Origin: Bacillota bacterium
GTDB lineage: Bacteria; Bacillota; Clostridia; Acetivibrionales; DSM-1351
DNA: 64,000 nucleotides
Assembly (NCBI GenBank): GCA_023415305.1
Contig: JAEZKZ010000114.1
Coordinates: 1 to 64,000, forward strand
Direction of reading: 5' to 3'
The notes beneath the pieces are model-generated. The model did no database searches. It saw nothing but the letters and a program-made list of their open reading frames with translations, and was not told the origin of the DNA. Made by a program: the position numbers and the translations under genes. Numbering within the stretch: position 1 is the first letter of the stretch; every line of letters begins with the position of its first letter. Below, piece by piece: positions 25,962 through 34,921 of the stretch.

Positions 25962-26894
25962 ATGATTGTGAGTGTAAAAAATTTAGTAAAGAGATACGGA
26001 GAGTTGGTAGCTCTGGATCACCTGTCCTTTGATGTAAAAGAGGGCGAGATATTCGGACTTCTTGGACCAAACGGCTCCGGAAAGACAACAGCAATAAACT
26101 GCATTCTTTCGCTGCTGAGCTATGACAAGGGAGAAATAAGACTTTTCGAAAAACCTATGGCACCTGATGCCTATGATATCAAGCGTGATATTGGGATTAT
26201 AATGCAGGATGTTGCAGTTTTTGAAGAACTAACGGTATACGAGAATATAAATTATTTCTGCAGTCTATATGTTAATGACAAAGAGAAACGTAAAAGGCTG
26301 GTTGAAGAAGCCATTGACTTTGTAGCGTTAAATGAATTCAGAAAATTTTACCCGAAGAAACTTAGCGGCGGCTTGCTGAGACGATTAAATATCGCCTGCG
26401 GTGTAGCCCATAAGCCTAAGCTTGTAATACTGGATGAACCAACAGTTGCAGTCGACCCACAAAGCAGAAACAACATCCTTGACGGAATAAAAAAGCTGAA
26501 TGAAGAGGGAGCCACAATAATATACACCTCCCACTACATGGAAGAGGTTGAACAGCTATGCAGCAGGATTATGATCATGGATAAGGGCAAGGTAATTGCC
26601 ATGGGCAGCAAGGATGAGCTTAAAGCGATGATAAAGCTGGGAGAGACAATTTCAGTTGAGATATTCGGACTTGAAAACAATAAGATAGATGAAATAAAAC
26701 AGCTGCCCAACATTAACAGTGTGGATTACAATAACAGGGTTCTTTCAATAAAATATAACAAGGGAAAACACAACCTTACCACCCTTCTGGACTATTTCAA
26801 GGATAACAATATGTCCTTCGGGAGGGTATACTCTGAAATGCCGACACTTAATGATGTCTTCCTCGAAATAACAGGGAAGGATCTCCGAGACTGA
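25962..26894 (+). CDS. ABC-2 transporter ATP-binding protein
   Basis: A 310-residue ATPase with Walker A GLLGPNGSGKTTAINCIL (about 33-50), Q-loop GIIMQDVAVFEELTVYENI, signature LSGGLLRRLNIACGVAHKP (LSGGL instead of the usual LSGGQ) and Walker B LVILDEPTVAVDPQSR. The C-terminal ~80 residues are the extension of CcmA/DrrA-type exporters. GGAGG lies upstream of the ATG. It is followed by two ABC-2 permease genes, making a complete exporter of drugs, lipids or peptides. Substrate unknown. Confidence 0.88.
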   Translation: MIVSVKNLVKRYGELVALDHLSFDVKEGEIFGLLGPNGSGKTTAINCILSLLSYDKGEIRLFEKPMAPDAYDIKRDIGIIMQDVAVFEELTVYENINYFCSLYVNDKEKRKRLVEEAIDFVALNEFRKFYPKKLSGGLLRRLNIACGVAHKPKLVILDEPTVAVDPQSRNNILDGIKKLNEEGATIIYTSHYMEEVEQLCSRIMIMDKGKVIAMGSKDELKAMIKLGETISVEIFGLENNKIDEIKQLPNINSVDYNNRVLSIKYNKGKHNLTTLLDYFKDNNMSFGRVYSEMPTLNDVFLEITGKDLRD

Positions 26895-26911
26895 GGAGGG
26901 GGGGAAGTATA

Positions 26912-28072
26912 ATGTTTTTTAATATATTTTGTAACAGATTGAAATGTATAGTACGGGATAAAGCATTAGTGTTCTGGACATTAATATTTCCGTTGATTCT
27001 AGCTACCTTTTTCAATATGGCGTTTTCCAACATTACTAAATCTGAAAACTTTAATGTTGTAAATATAGCAGTGGTAGACGATGAACAGTACCAAGAAAAT
27101 AAAGAATTCAGAGATTTTATTGAGCAGCATTCCGGAGGGATTTCCGATAATAACAGCGGCAAACAGCTTTTTAACGCAAAGGTGGTATCCAAAGAGCAGG
27201 CGGAAAAAATGCTTGCCGGCAACGAGGTTGTGGGATATATCACCTATGGCAATCCTATCGGTCTCACAGTAAAGAAGTCCGGGTTTGATCAAACCATCAT
27301 AAAAGAAATTTTCGATCAGTACAGTCAAACAGGAAGTACAGTTTTCAGTATTATAAAACAGAATCCTGCAGCTCTTCAGAACGGGCTTACAGAGGACCTG
27401 CAAAACAATTCCGCTTATACTAGAGAAGTTCAGATTGGAACACAGGACAAACCTGATATCACAGTAAATTATTTTTATACCTTAATAGCGATGGCCTGCT
27501 TTTACGGTGCCTTCTTCGGACTAAAAGAGGTAACCGACACTCAGGCAAATTTATCAAAAAGGGCTGCAAGGCTCAATGTTGCTCCGGTTCACAAGTTGAA
27601 AGTTCTGACGGCAGGTATGCTGGCGGGTTTGTTGATTTCTTTTACTGAAATTATTCTTTTGATGAGCTATCTTATTTTTGGACTGAAAATAGATTTTGGA
27701 AATCAAACGGCATTAATATTACTGACCTGCGTTATAGGATGTGCAAGCGGAATAAGCTTTGGAGCCTTAATTAGTGTAATAAATAAAAAGGGAGAGGGAA
27801 TAAAGACAGCCATCCTTATTGTTTCTACCATGACGGCCTCTTTTCTGTCAGGAATGATGTTTGACAAGATGAAATACATTGTGCAGCAGCATGTTCCGAT
27901 ACTGGCATATATAAACCCGGTATCTCTGATAACAGATGCGTTCTATGCATTATACTACTATGACACACACACAAGATTTTTCGTTAACATAGGTTTGCTG
28001 AGTGGATCTACTGTCCTGTTCTGCCTTGTAACCTATTTAGTAATGAGGAGGCAGAGATATGATTATATTTAA
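26912..28072 (+). CDS. ABC-2 type permease, first subunit
   Basis: A 386-residue membrane protein with the ABC-2 plan: an N-terminal helix (DKALVFWTLIFPLILATFFN), a large outer domain (about 45-185) and five to six C-terminal helices from YFYTLIAMACFYGAFFGLK onward. GAGGAGGGGGG precedes the ATG, 17 bases after the ATPase gene. Its end overlaps the next permease gene by 14 bases, so the two are probably coupled and form a heterodimer. Confidence 0.82.
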   Translation: MFFNIFCNRLKCIVRDKALVFWTLIFPLILATFFNMAFSNITKSENFNVVNIAVVDDEQYQENKEFRDFIEQHSGGISDNNSGKQLFNAKVVSKEQAEKMLAGNEVVGYITYGNPIGLTVKKSGFDQTIIKEIFDQYSQTGSTVFSIIKQNPAALQNGLTEDLQNNSAYTREVQIGTQDKPDITVNYFYTLIAMACFYGAFFGLKEVTDTQANLSKRAARLNVAPVHKLKVLTAGMLAGLLISFTEIILLMSYLIFGLKIDFGNQTALILLTCVIGCASGISFGALISVINKKGEGIKTAILIVSTMTASFLSGMMFDKMKYIVQQHVPILAYINPVSLITDAFYALYYYDTHTRFFVNIGLLSGSTVLFCLVTYLVMRRQRYDYI

Positions 28073-29228
28073 AACATATTTTAGAATAATAAAGAAACAA
28101 AGCTTGCAATTATCAATATATGTAATAGTATTTCTTGCCATCGCCATACTTTTTACTTATATGGGCAATGACAATAATGTAGATACTTTTACTCAATCCA
28201 AAGCAAAGGTGGCTTTTATAAATGAAGGACAGGATACTGTATTAATACAAGGACTTAAGGATTATCTGGCAGACCATTCAATTTTTGTTGAGCTTGACAG
28301 TAACACTGAGTATTTGCAGGATGCACTGTTTTTCAGAGAGGTTGAGTATATTGCCAAAATACCTGCCGGCTTTACAGAAGACTTTATGTCGGGAAAATCG
28401 GCAGGTATAGACAAGACAGTTGTTTCAGGCACCGTAAGTGGTGTTTATACAGATATACTTATAAACAAATACCTGAAATCGGCAAATCTTTATGTTAAAA
28501 ACCTGAAAAATATATCACAGGAAGAGTTGGTTAAAAATATCAAGAAGGACCTGGATATGGAAACAGACGTAAAATTGAAGACATCGGAAGGAAAAGTTGA
28601 AGAAACCAGTTCACTGGAGTACTTTTACAACTATTCTCCTTATATATTGCTTAACATTATCATCCTTGGTGTAAGTTCCATTATGATGGTATTCAACGAC
28701 ATAAAGCTGAGGAGACGGAATCTATGCTCTCCTGTAAGTAATACCTCTTTTAATATGCAAATTTTACTTGGCAACATTGTCTTCTCATTAGCTTGCTGGG
28801 CAATACTGGTTATATTAAGTGTTATTCTTTACAGGAATGACATATTTAAGCTGAATACTTTATACTTCTGCATAAACTCATTGATTTTAACAATAACCAT
28901 CCTTTGTATCAGCTTCCTGGTCGGAATACTTATTAAGAACAGGAACGCTCAATCGGGTGTTTCAAATGTACTGTCTCTTGGAATGTGTTTTTTGACTGGT
29001 GTATTCGTACCGCAGGAAATGCTGGGTGAAAATGTTCTCGCTATCGCAAGGTTTTTGCCGACCTACTGGTTTATAAAAGCTAACAAAGCCATAGGAGATT
29101 TGACGGTATTCAATTTGGACAATTTAAGTCCTATAGTTTCCTATATGCTGATAGAACTTGGATTTGCGGCAGCAATATTATCAATAACCCTTGTACTTAG
29201 CAAAAGGAAACAACTAAAAGGAATCTGA
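28059..29228 (+). CDS. ABC-2 type permease, second subunit
   Basis: A 389-residue partner of the preceding permease, with the same plan: N-terminal helix (LSIYVIVFLAIAILFTYMG), an outer domain up to about residue 190, then helices from YILLNIIILGVSSIMMVFND, including LVGILIKNRNAQSGVSNVLSLGMCFLTG and a final helix before the Lys-rich end. The ATG at 28059 lies inside the upstream gene after AGGAGG. It ends 22 bases before a convergent AraC gene. Confidence 0.82.
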   Translation: MIIFKTYFRIIKKQSLQLSIYVIVFLAIAILFTYMGNDNNVDTFTQSKAKVAFINEGQDTVLIQGLKDYLADHSIFVELDSNTEYLQDALFFREVEYIAKIPAGFTEDFMSGKSAGIDKTVVSGTVSGVYTDILINKYLKSANLYVKNLKNISQEELVKNIKKDLDMETDVKLKTSEGKVEETSSLEYFYNYSPYILLNIIILGVSSIMMVFNDIKLRRRNLCSPVSNTSFNMQILLGNIVFSLACWAILVILSVILYRNDIFKLNTLYFCINSLILTITILCISFLVGILIKNRNAQSGVSNVLSLGMCFLTGVFVPQEMLGENVLAIARFLPTYWFIKANKAIGDLTVFNLDNLSPIVSYMLIELGFAAAILSITLVLSKRKQLKGI

Positions 29229-29250
29229 TAGAGACTTGAACAATCACATT

Positions 29251-30162
29251 TTACTTAAGCATCCAGTTGTTTTTTTCTCGATACTCGGTAGCTGAGAGTC
29301 CGTAATATTTTTTAAACATTCTGCCGAAATGGGAGGGGTCATTAAACCCTGTACGGCCGATGATTTCAGCTACCGGAAGAGTTGTATCTCTAAGCAGCTG
29401 CGCTGACAGGCAGGCTCTAAGTTTTATAAGAAAATTCATAACAGACATTCCTGTAGCATCATTCAATAGTTTGTTTAAAGAGGTCCTGTTAATATGGAAT
29501 TTCTCAGTCAGGTCCTCTATAGTTATTTTTTTAGAATAGTTGGAATAGAGGTATAACAGTATGTCTCCAATACCACTTTGCTCCTTGTTGATTTCTATAC
29601 TGTAGTTTTCCTCCGGTGTGGAAGCAAGCCTCTGTATGAGAAAAAGCAGTTCTATCAGATAACTTCGGGATCTGCAGGGCCAATAATTATCTCTTTGTAT
29701 ATCAAGCTCAAGCCTTATACAATCGAGTAAAGCCTTTACCTGTTTACAGGTTCCAGGGCCAATATTAAGCTGTCCCCTGAAGGTACTGTTTCGGTCTATA
29801 AATACTTCAAGCCAGAACAAATCTTGATTTTCAGTAGCCGATAAACCTTCAGGATGTCTTATTCTATTAAAACTAAAGGCGTTGTTTATAATGCTGGGAT
29901 GAAACCAGACGGTCAGTGCTTTAAGCTTACTGTGACTCTCAAGAAAATAGTGTTCATTTTCGTTGAAGCAAAAAAGTGCAGGACTTACAAAAATCAGCCG
30001 TTTGCCGTCAATGTTTAAAATACCAGAGCCTTCTTCCGCAAAAACTATTTTAAATCGCTCCCCATAGCCTAAATCAGAGTTAAACAAATCGTCTTCCTTA
30101 AGGAAAACCTTCAAGCCGTAATTTGTAAAATATTTTTTGCCGATAGTTTCCAGAGATATCAT
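29251..30162 (-). CDS. AraC-family transcriptional regulator
   Basis: A 303-residue regulator. The N-terminal ~170 residues are a cupin-like sensor region (FAEEGSGILNIDGKRLIFVSPALFCFNENE). The C-terminal ~100 hold the paired helix-turn-helix (ITIEDLTEKFHINRTSLNKL; VAEIIGRTGFNDPSHFGRMF). GGGGG precedes the ATG. It converges with the ABC-2 exporter genes; a regulatory link is possible but not shown. The ligand is not known. Confidence 0.8.
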   Translation of the reverse strand: MISLETIGKKYFTNYGLKVFLKEDDLFNSDLGYGERFKIVFAEEGSGILNIDGKRLIFVSPALFCFNENEHYFLESHSKLKALTVWFHPSIINNAFSFNRIRHPEGLSATENQDLFWLEVFIDRNSTFRGQLNIGPGTCKQVKALLDCIRLELDIQRDNYWPCRSRSYLIELLFLIQRLASTPEENYSIEINKEQSGIGDILLYLYSNYSKKITIEDLTEKFHINRTSLNKLLNDATGMSVMNFLIKLRACLSAQLLRDTTLPVAEIIGRTGFNDPSHFGRMFKKYYGLSATEYREKNNWMLK

Positions 30163-30247
30163 TATTTATAACCCCCGAAGAGAAATACTCGATAATTATT
30201 ATTTTTATGGTACTATTATACAATTTGAACAATTAAATTAAAATACA

Positions 30248-30290
30248 AACATACCCTTCGAAAGATATTGCTTCCATCGAGGGGTATGTT
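30248..30290 (-). terminator. Terminator of the DJ-1/PfpI gene
   Basis: AACATACCC and GGGTATGTT form a 9-base stem with inner TCGA pairing; on the minus strand it is followed by a T-rich run. It ends the transcript from 31528. Confidence 0.6.
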
Positions 30291-30364
30291 ATCAATTTTG
30301 GACTTTAATTAAAACGCATATAACGAGGTAAAAGATGTCCTCCACTTCTCTGAGGAGGAGTATA

Positions 30365-31528
30365 TTAAGCGTGTAGTATTTTCAGCACTTCACATAATTT
30401 AAGACCAAAAGCCTGAGAGGCGTCAGGGTTTCTTCCTGTAACAATATTTCCTGAGACCACCACTTCTTCATTAACATACTTTGCACCATATTTGGTTAGT
30501 TCCTTGATTCCGTCCTCCCAGGGGAACATGGTAGCTTTCTTGTTCTTCAAAAGTCCTGCCTTTGATAAAACAGGAGGAGCCGCACAAATAGCAGCAATGA
30601 CTTTATTGTTTTTGTTTGCGTCCTGTAATAACTTCCTCAACGAGGTATCTTCCCAGAGAGAACCTATTACTCCTGTTCCCCCGACAACTACAATAGCATC
30701 GAAGTCAGATGCCTTTGCAGCAGATATTTTTATATCCGGTGTAACTCTCGAACCGTTGGATCCTGTAGCAGTATCTGTCGTTATGCTTGCTACGGTAATT
30801 TTTGCTCCGTTTACCTCCAGGATTGTTTTAGGATCAAAGAATTCAACATCTTCAAAATCTTTCTGAGCTATAACCATAAGAACTTTTTTCTCAAACTTCC
30901 TTATTCCAAGTACATCACAAAGCTTTAAACCAAAAGCCTTCGATGCGTCAGGATTTTTTCCAGTAACAATATTATCCGACACCACAGTCTCCTCGTTAAC
31001 ATAAATTGCACCATGTGCTGTAAGTTCTTTTATTCCATCCTCCCAGGGGAACATGGTAGCTTTTTTGTCTTTTAATATTCCTGCTTTTGATAGTGTTGGA
31101 GGTGCAGCGCATATAGCACCGATTATTTTCTTCTGCTTATCAGCCTCCTGAAGCAGAGTCCGAAGCTCAGGATTATCCCACAAGGTACCGATAACTCCTG
31201 TCCCGCCTACAACCACAATGGCATCATAATCAGCTACCTTAGCCTGTGATATTAATAAATCTGTCTTAATGACTCTTCCCTGTGCTCCAACAGCTGAAGC
31301 CTCTGTACTTGCAATACTAACATTAGCACCATTGGTTTCAAGTATTGCCTTTGGGGTAAAGAGTTCAACGTCCTCATAGTCCTTTGGTGCAATAACCATC
31401 AAAACCTTTTTGGCGGGGGCAGACTTTTTGGTCTCTGCTGCCGGTTGCGCCCAAGAGGGTACAAACATGGTAATCAATACCGATATAATAATAAGCAAGC
31501 CAATACTATTTTTCATTTTTCTTTTCAT
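30365..31528 (-). CDS. Exported protein with two DJ-1/PfpI domains
   Basis: A 387-residue protein with an N-terminal signal (IGLLIIISVLITMFVPSWAQ). Two closely similar DJ-1/PfpI domains follow, at about 40-205 and 215-385. Each opens with KKVLMVIAxKDxEDVExFxPKxIL, has the nucleophile elbow GAICAAPP (first) or AAICAAPP (second), and then KATMFPWEDGIKELT. Members are chaperones, proteases or glyoxalase-like hydrolases; secreted tandem forms are uncommon. The ATG at 31528 is chosen because AGGAG lies just upstream on the minus strand; a TTG at 31546 is further from it. The duplication is recent, as long stretches are identical. Confidence 0.78.
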   Translation of the reverse strand: MKRKMKNSIGLLIIISVLITMFVPSWAQPAAETKKSAPAKKVLMVIAPKDYEDVELFTPKAILETNGANVSIASTEASAVGAQGRVIKTDLLISQAKVADYDAIVVVGGTGVIGTLWDNPELRTLLQEADKQKKIIGAICAAPPTLSKAGILKDKKATMFPWEDGIKELTAHGAIYVNEETVVSDNIVTGKNPDASKAFGLKLCDVLGIRKFEKKVLMVIAQKDFEDVEFFDPKTILEVNGAKITVASITTDTATGSNGSRVTPDIKISAAKASDFDAIVVVGGTGVIGSLWEDTSLRKLLQDANKNNKVIAAICAAPPVLSKAGLLKNKKATMFPWEDGIKELTKYGAKYVNEEVVVSGNIVTGRNPDASQAFGLKLCEVLKILHA

Positions 31529-31662
31529 TTGAAGCTCCTCTTTCAAGTTTTTTGCTGCTCAACACGTGTATCATGCATGTATATTCTATCAAGAGAGTGG
31601 CATGTAAAGAAGTGATAATCATCAGAGTTTAAATGCGTATTGTCAATAATTTAATTTGGACT

Positions 31663-31707
31663 TGCTATAATTTTATACCAGTGATAAACTGGTATAAAAT
31701 TATAGCA
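31663..31707. repeat. Perfect 20-base inverted repeat containing two -10 like boxes
   Basis: TGCTATAATTTTATACCAGT at 31663-31682 is exactly complementary to 31688-31707 across GATAA. Each arm begins with TGCTATAAT, an extended -10 sequence, so the element could carry two promoters facing each other. It lies between the outward-facing DJ-1 gene and the RNA candidate, so it is not a simple terminator of convergent genes. It may be an operator or cruciform. Confidence 0.6.
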
Positions 31708-31732
31708 TAGGTAAAAAGTCTATAATATGTAT

Positions 31733-32012
31733 AAGCACATTCAAAAAAATTCTTTAGAGGAAGCCATGGTTTTAACTACAGGGTTAAAGGTTATGAAAAA
31801 GGACTTAAACAAGAACTTAGATATAAATAGCTACCCGTGCCCAATATAGCATTTGCATCTTGATATACAGGAGGTTTAAAGCCTCTTGAAGGTGCAAGTG
31901 CTTAATCACGATGTCAATTCTTGGTTAAAAGAGAATTTGAGTCCGGGCCGTGCAAAGCGCTTGACCAGTTAATTGAAGGTCGTTGTACAGCTCATGTACA
32001 GCGGCCTTTTTA
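31733..32012 (+). ncRNA. Probable structured RNA upstream of proS, with its own terminator
   Basis: The 523-base gap before proS holds a likely RNA. TATAAT is at 31721-31726. GCATTTGCATCTT (31850-31862) pairs with AAGGTGCAAGTGC (31889-31901) through G-U wobbles, enclosing GAGG/CCTC. AATTCT/AGAATT forms another stem, and GTGCCC can pair with GGGC near 31944. The end GGTCGTTGTACA/TGTACAGCGGCC (31978-32006) with a T-run is a terminator. It lacks the AGGGTGG box of T-box leaders. The size and the run GTCCGGGCCGTGCAAAGCG remind me of the clostridial raiA RNA, from memory only. It may be a free RNA or a proS leader. Confidence 0.55.
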
Positions 32013-32051
32013 GCTATATTCAGCAAATATATAGAAAGGAACTGATGATTT

Positions 32052-33779
32052 ATGTTAATAAGCAGGCTTTTAGGAGAGAGACTTAAAGAAAAACCCGGTG
32101 AGGCAAGTATAACAAGCCATATTTACCTTTTAAGAGGCGGTTATGTACGGCAGGTGGCAAACGGGATATATTCAATGCTTATGCCGGCTAAAAGAATAGC
32201 TATGAAAATTGAAAACATAATAAGAGAGGAAATGGACAGGGTAGACGGACAGGAGGTACTTCTCCCAGTAGTATTACCGGCTGAACTGTGGCAGGAATCC
32301 GGAAGGTTTGAGAGTGTTGGAAGTGAGCTTATGAGAATGAAGGACAGATCGGGGAGAGATATGTTGCTGGGGATGACCCATGAGGAAGCAGCAGTGCATT
32401 TAGCCAGAAGTGAGGCAATGTCATATGCGAAATACCCTTTCATGATTTACCAGATTCAGACAAAGTTCCGCGATGAGCCCAGATCCAGAGGAGGGCTCAT
32501 CCGTGTCAGAGAGTTTACCATGAAGGATGCCTATTCTTTTCATACCTCACAGGAAGACCTTGAGCTGTATTATGAAAAGGTTTTTGACTCCTACCACAGA
32601 ATATTTGAAAGAGCCGGACTGCCCCAAGTGGTATCAGTAGCCTCCGATACAGGAATGATGGGAGGAAAGGTTGCTCATGAATATATGCTTTTAGCCGAAT
32701 CGGGAGAGGATTCCATAATTGTCTGTGACAGCTGCGACTACAAAGCAAACATGGAGGTAGCTACTTCGAAAATCAACAGTGGAAGTGATAAGGATATCTG
32801 TGATTGTGCAGGCAGTGGTGAGATTCAGCAGATAGAGGAAGTTTATACACCCGGAATGAAAAGTATAGAGGATGTATGTGAATTTCTTAAGGTGGATGCG
32901 TCAAAACTCATAAAAGCAACGGTATTCTCTGTGGAAAACAGTAAAAAACCTTTAATAGTATTCATCCGCGGCGATTTGCAGGTCAATGAGGCAAAGCTTA
33001 AAAGGGCAATAAAGGCCAATGTATTCCCATATGATGAAAGGGAAGATGATAACAGCGGCATATGCTTTGGCTTTATTGGTGCTCAGGGGATAGATGACCA
33101 AAATAATACTATCCTATTTGATGAGTCTCTTAAGGGTGAGTTTAATATGGTGTCAGGAGCCAATAAAGAGGATTACCATGTCAGAGGTGTCAGTGTTGAC
33201 AGGGATATAAAGCCTGCCGGTTATGTCGAAGTTGCCAAGGTTAATGCCGGAGATACCTGTACGAAATGTGGAGGTAAGCTTATAATCAAGCGCGGCATAG
33301 AAGTAGGTAATATATTCCAGTTAGGTACAAAATACACTGAAAGCATGAATATGACCTACACCGACAATGACGGTAAACAGAAACACCCCATTATGGGATG
33401 TTACGGGATAGGAGTGGGAAGACTTTTAGCCTGTATTATTGAAGCAAACCATGATGAGTACGGCCCAATATGGCCAAAGAGTGTAGCTCCCTGGCAAATA
33501 CACATCTGTATCATTAACAAGAAAAATGAGGAGGTCAGGAGAACAGGCTTTGACCTGTATGAAAGGCTGTCAAGGAAGTATGAAGTCATTATGGATGACA
33601 GAGATGTACAGGCAGGAATTCAATTTGCAGATGCAGACCTTCTGGGGATACCAATGAGACTGATTGTCAGCAGCAGAAACCTTGAGCAGGGCGAGATAGA
33701 AGTAGTTTCCAGAGACAAAACCATAAAGGAAAAGATTAAGCTGGAAGAGCTTGAGAACTTCTTAGAAAGGGAGATATAG
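32052..33779 (+). CDS. proS: Prolyl-tRNA synthetase
   Basis: Charges tRNA-Pro with proline. The 575-residue protein has class II motif 1/2 features (RQVANGIYSMLMPAKRIAMK; FRDEPRSRGGLIRVREFTMKD), the YbaK-like editing insertion between motifs 2 and 3 (about 225-385), motif 3 (MGCYGIGVGRLLACIIE) and the C-terminal anticodon-binding domain (WQIHICIINKK...DLLGIPMRLIVS). This is the bacterial-type ProRS with editing domain. AAAGGA lies about 12 bases before the ATG, a loose spacing. The upstream RNA/terminator element may influence expression. Confidence 0.95.
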   Translation: MLISRLLGERLKEKPGEASITSHIYLLRGGYVRQVANGIYSMLMPAKRIAMKIENIIREEMDRVDGQEVLLPVVLPAELWQESGRFESVGSELMRMKDRSGRDMLLGMTHEEAAVHLARSEAMSYAKYPFMIYQIQTKFRDEPRSRGGLIRVREFTMKDAYSFHTSQEDLELYYEKVFDSYHRIFERAGLPQVVSVASDTGMMGGKVAHEYMLLAESGEDSIIVCDSCDYKANMEVATSKINSGSDKDICDCAGSGEIQQIEEVYTPGMKSIEDVCEFLKVDASKLIKATVFSVENSKKPLIVFIRGDLQVNEAKLKRAIKANVFPYDEREDDNSGICFGFIGAQGIDDQNNTILFDESLKGEFNMVSGANKEDYHVRGVSVDRDIKPAGYVEVAKVNAGDTCTKCGGKLIIKRGIEVGNIFQLGTKYTESMNMTYTDNDGKQKHPIMGCYGIGVGRLLACIIEANHDEYGPIWPKSVAPWQIHICIINKKNEEVRRTGFDLYERLSRKYEVIMDDRDVQAGIQFADADLLGIPMRLIVSSRNLEQGEIEVVSRDKTIKEKIKLEELENFLEREI

Positions 33780-33790
33780 GTTCTTAAGTT

Positions 33791-33822
33791 AAACTCAATA
33801 TCACTATTGAAGTATTGAGTTT
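33791..33822 (+). terminator. Hairpin after proS
   Basis: AAACTCAATA and TATTGAGTTT form a perfect 10-base stem with a 12-base loop directly after the proS stop. There is no long T-run, so termination may be partial and tadA may be co-transcribed. Confidence 0.5.
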
Positions 33823-33876
33823 AGAACCTAAATATATTAGTATATGAGTAATAACTTTAGGTGAGGTTTCAACTTT

Positions 33877-34341
33877 ATGTACACCAGAAATGAACAGATA
33901 ATGCTAAAGGCCCTAAGACAGGCAGAACTGGCATTTTCAAAAGGAGAGGCGGCTGTTGGTGCAGTGATAGTCAAGGATGGAGAAATTATAGCCCGGGGAC
34001 ATAACCGGAAGGAGGCCAAGCTTGATATTACTTCACATGCTGAAATTGAAGCAATAAAAAGAGCCGCAAAAAAACTTGGGACCTGGAGACTTGATGGCTG
34101 TGACATGTATGTGACCCTTGAGCCTTGTCCCATGTGTGCCGGAGCAATTATTCAATCAAGAATAAAAACGCTCTATATAGGAGCAATGGATAACCGAGTA
34201 GGAGCTGCAGGGTCGGTTGTAGATTTGTTCAGAATCCCACAGTTTAACCACAGAGTTGATGTGGTTATGGGTCTTCTTCATGAGCAGTGCTCTGATTTAT
34301 TGAAAAGGTTTTTTACAGACTTGAGAAAAAAGAATAGCTGA
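33877..34341 (+). CDS. tadA: tRNA-specific adenosine deaminase
   Basis: Deaminates A34 to inosine in the tRNA-Arg(ACG) anticodon. The 154-residue protein carries the zinc-binding deaminase motifs HAEIEAI (proton-shuttling Glu) and PCPMCAGAII, plus the TadA-typical N-terminus ALRQAELAFSKGEAAVGAVIV. TAGGTGAGG lies upstream of the ATG. A guanine or cytosine deaminase is less likely given the length and the FNHRVDV C-terminal segment. Confidence 0.9.
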   Translation: MYTRNEQIMLKALRQAELAFSKGEAAVGAVIVKDGEIIARGHNRKEAKLDITSHAEIEAIKRAAKKLGTWRLDGCDMYVTLEPCPMCAGAIIQSRIKTLYIGAMDNRVGAAGSVVDLFRIPQFNHRVDVVMGLLHEQCSDLLKRFFTDLRKKNS

Positions 34342-34418
34342 TCAATTGTATGGGCATTTTAAGTATTACTGAAAACAAGATTAAATATAACAATTACAAT
34401 ATTCAGGGTGGTATTCAG

Positions 34419-34775
34419 ATGATTAACAGAAGGCTAATACAGCGGGAACAGGCAATGAATGCAATATCAAACGGGGAGTTCGAAAGTGACCTTCTCAATT
34501 CCAGTAACAGGGTGATAGTAATACTGACACAGGATTGGTGCCCCCAATGGCATCACATGAAAAGCTGGATTTATCAGCTTGATATTAATGAGGACATTGA
34601 TATATACGAACTGGAATACAATAACGCAGACTATTTTGATGATTTCAGAAGTTTTAAGGAAAATGAACTGGGAAATTATAATGTACCGTATCTCAGATTT
34701 TACAAGAATGGAGCTCTGTACAGAGAATCCAACTATATAGGTGAAAGCCAGGTTATTGAGATTTTGGATATGTAG
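34419..34775 (+). CDS. Thioredoxin-like protein lacking the second cysteine
   Basis: A 118-residue protein of thioredoxin fold: VIVILTQDWCPQWHHMKSWI at the active-site position, YNVPYLRFYKNGALYRES with the cis-Pro, and a final helix. The active site reads CPQW instead of CxxC, so it cannot do dithiol exchange of the usual kind; it could bind or shuttle through a single thiol. I use the ATG at 34419 after AGGGTGG; a longer frame opens at 34350 without a site. It lies downstream of tadA and ends at a shared terminator. Confidence 0.65.
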   Translation: MINRRLIQREQAMNAISNGEFESDLLNSSNRVIVILTQDWCPQWHHMKSWIYQLDINEDIDIYELEYNNADYFDDFRSFKENELGNYNVPYLRFYKNGALYRESNYIGESQVIEILDM

Positions 34776-34852
34776 CCGGAATGTTCACAAAAACTTTATT
34801 TAACCACTTTCAATAATATTCATATATAAAGTACGGTATAGTTCTCAAAATA

Positions 34853-34890
34853 AAAAGCGTTCAGAACCTTTTCGGGTTCTGAACGCTTTT
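34853..34890. terminator. Strong bidirectional terminator
   Basis: AAAAGCGTTCAGAACC and GGTTCTGAACGCTTTT form a 16-base stem, with A and T runs on each side. It lies between the convergent thioredoxin-like and repeat-protein genes and serves both. Confidence 0.88.
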
Positions 34891-34921
34891 ATTAACTGTT
34901 ATCTATATAGTTTACTACAGT

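Noticed and set aside
31740..32050. T-box leader before proS
   Set aside because: No AGGGTGG-type sequence and no specifier-like loop; the structure is of another kind.
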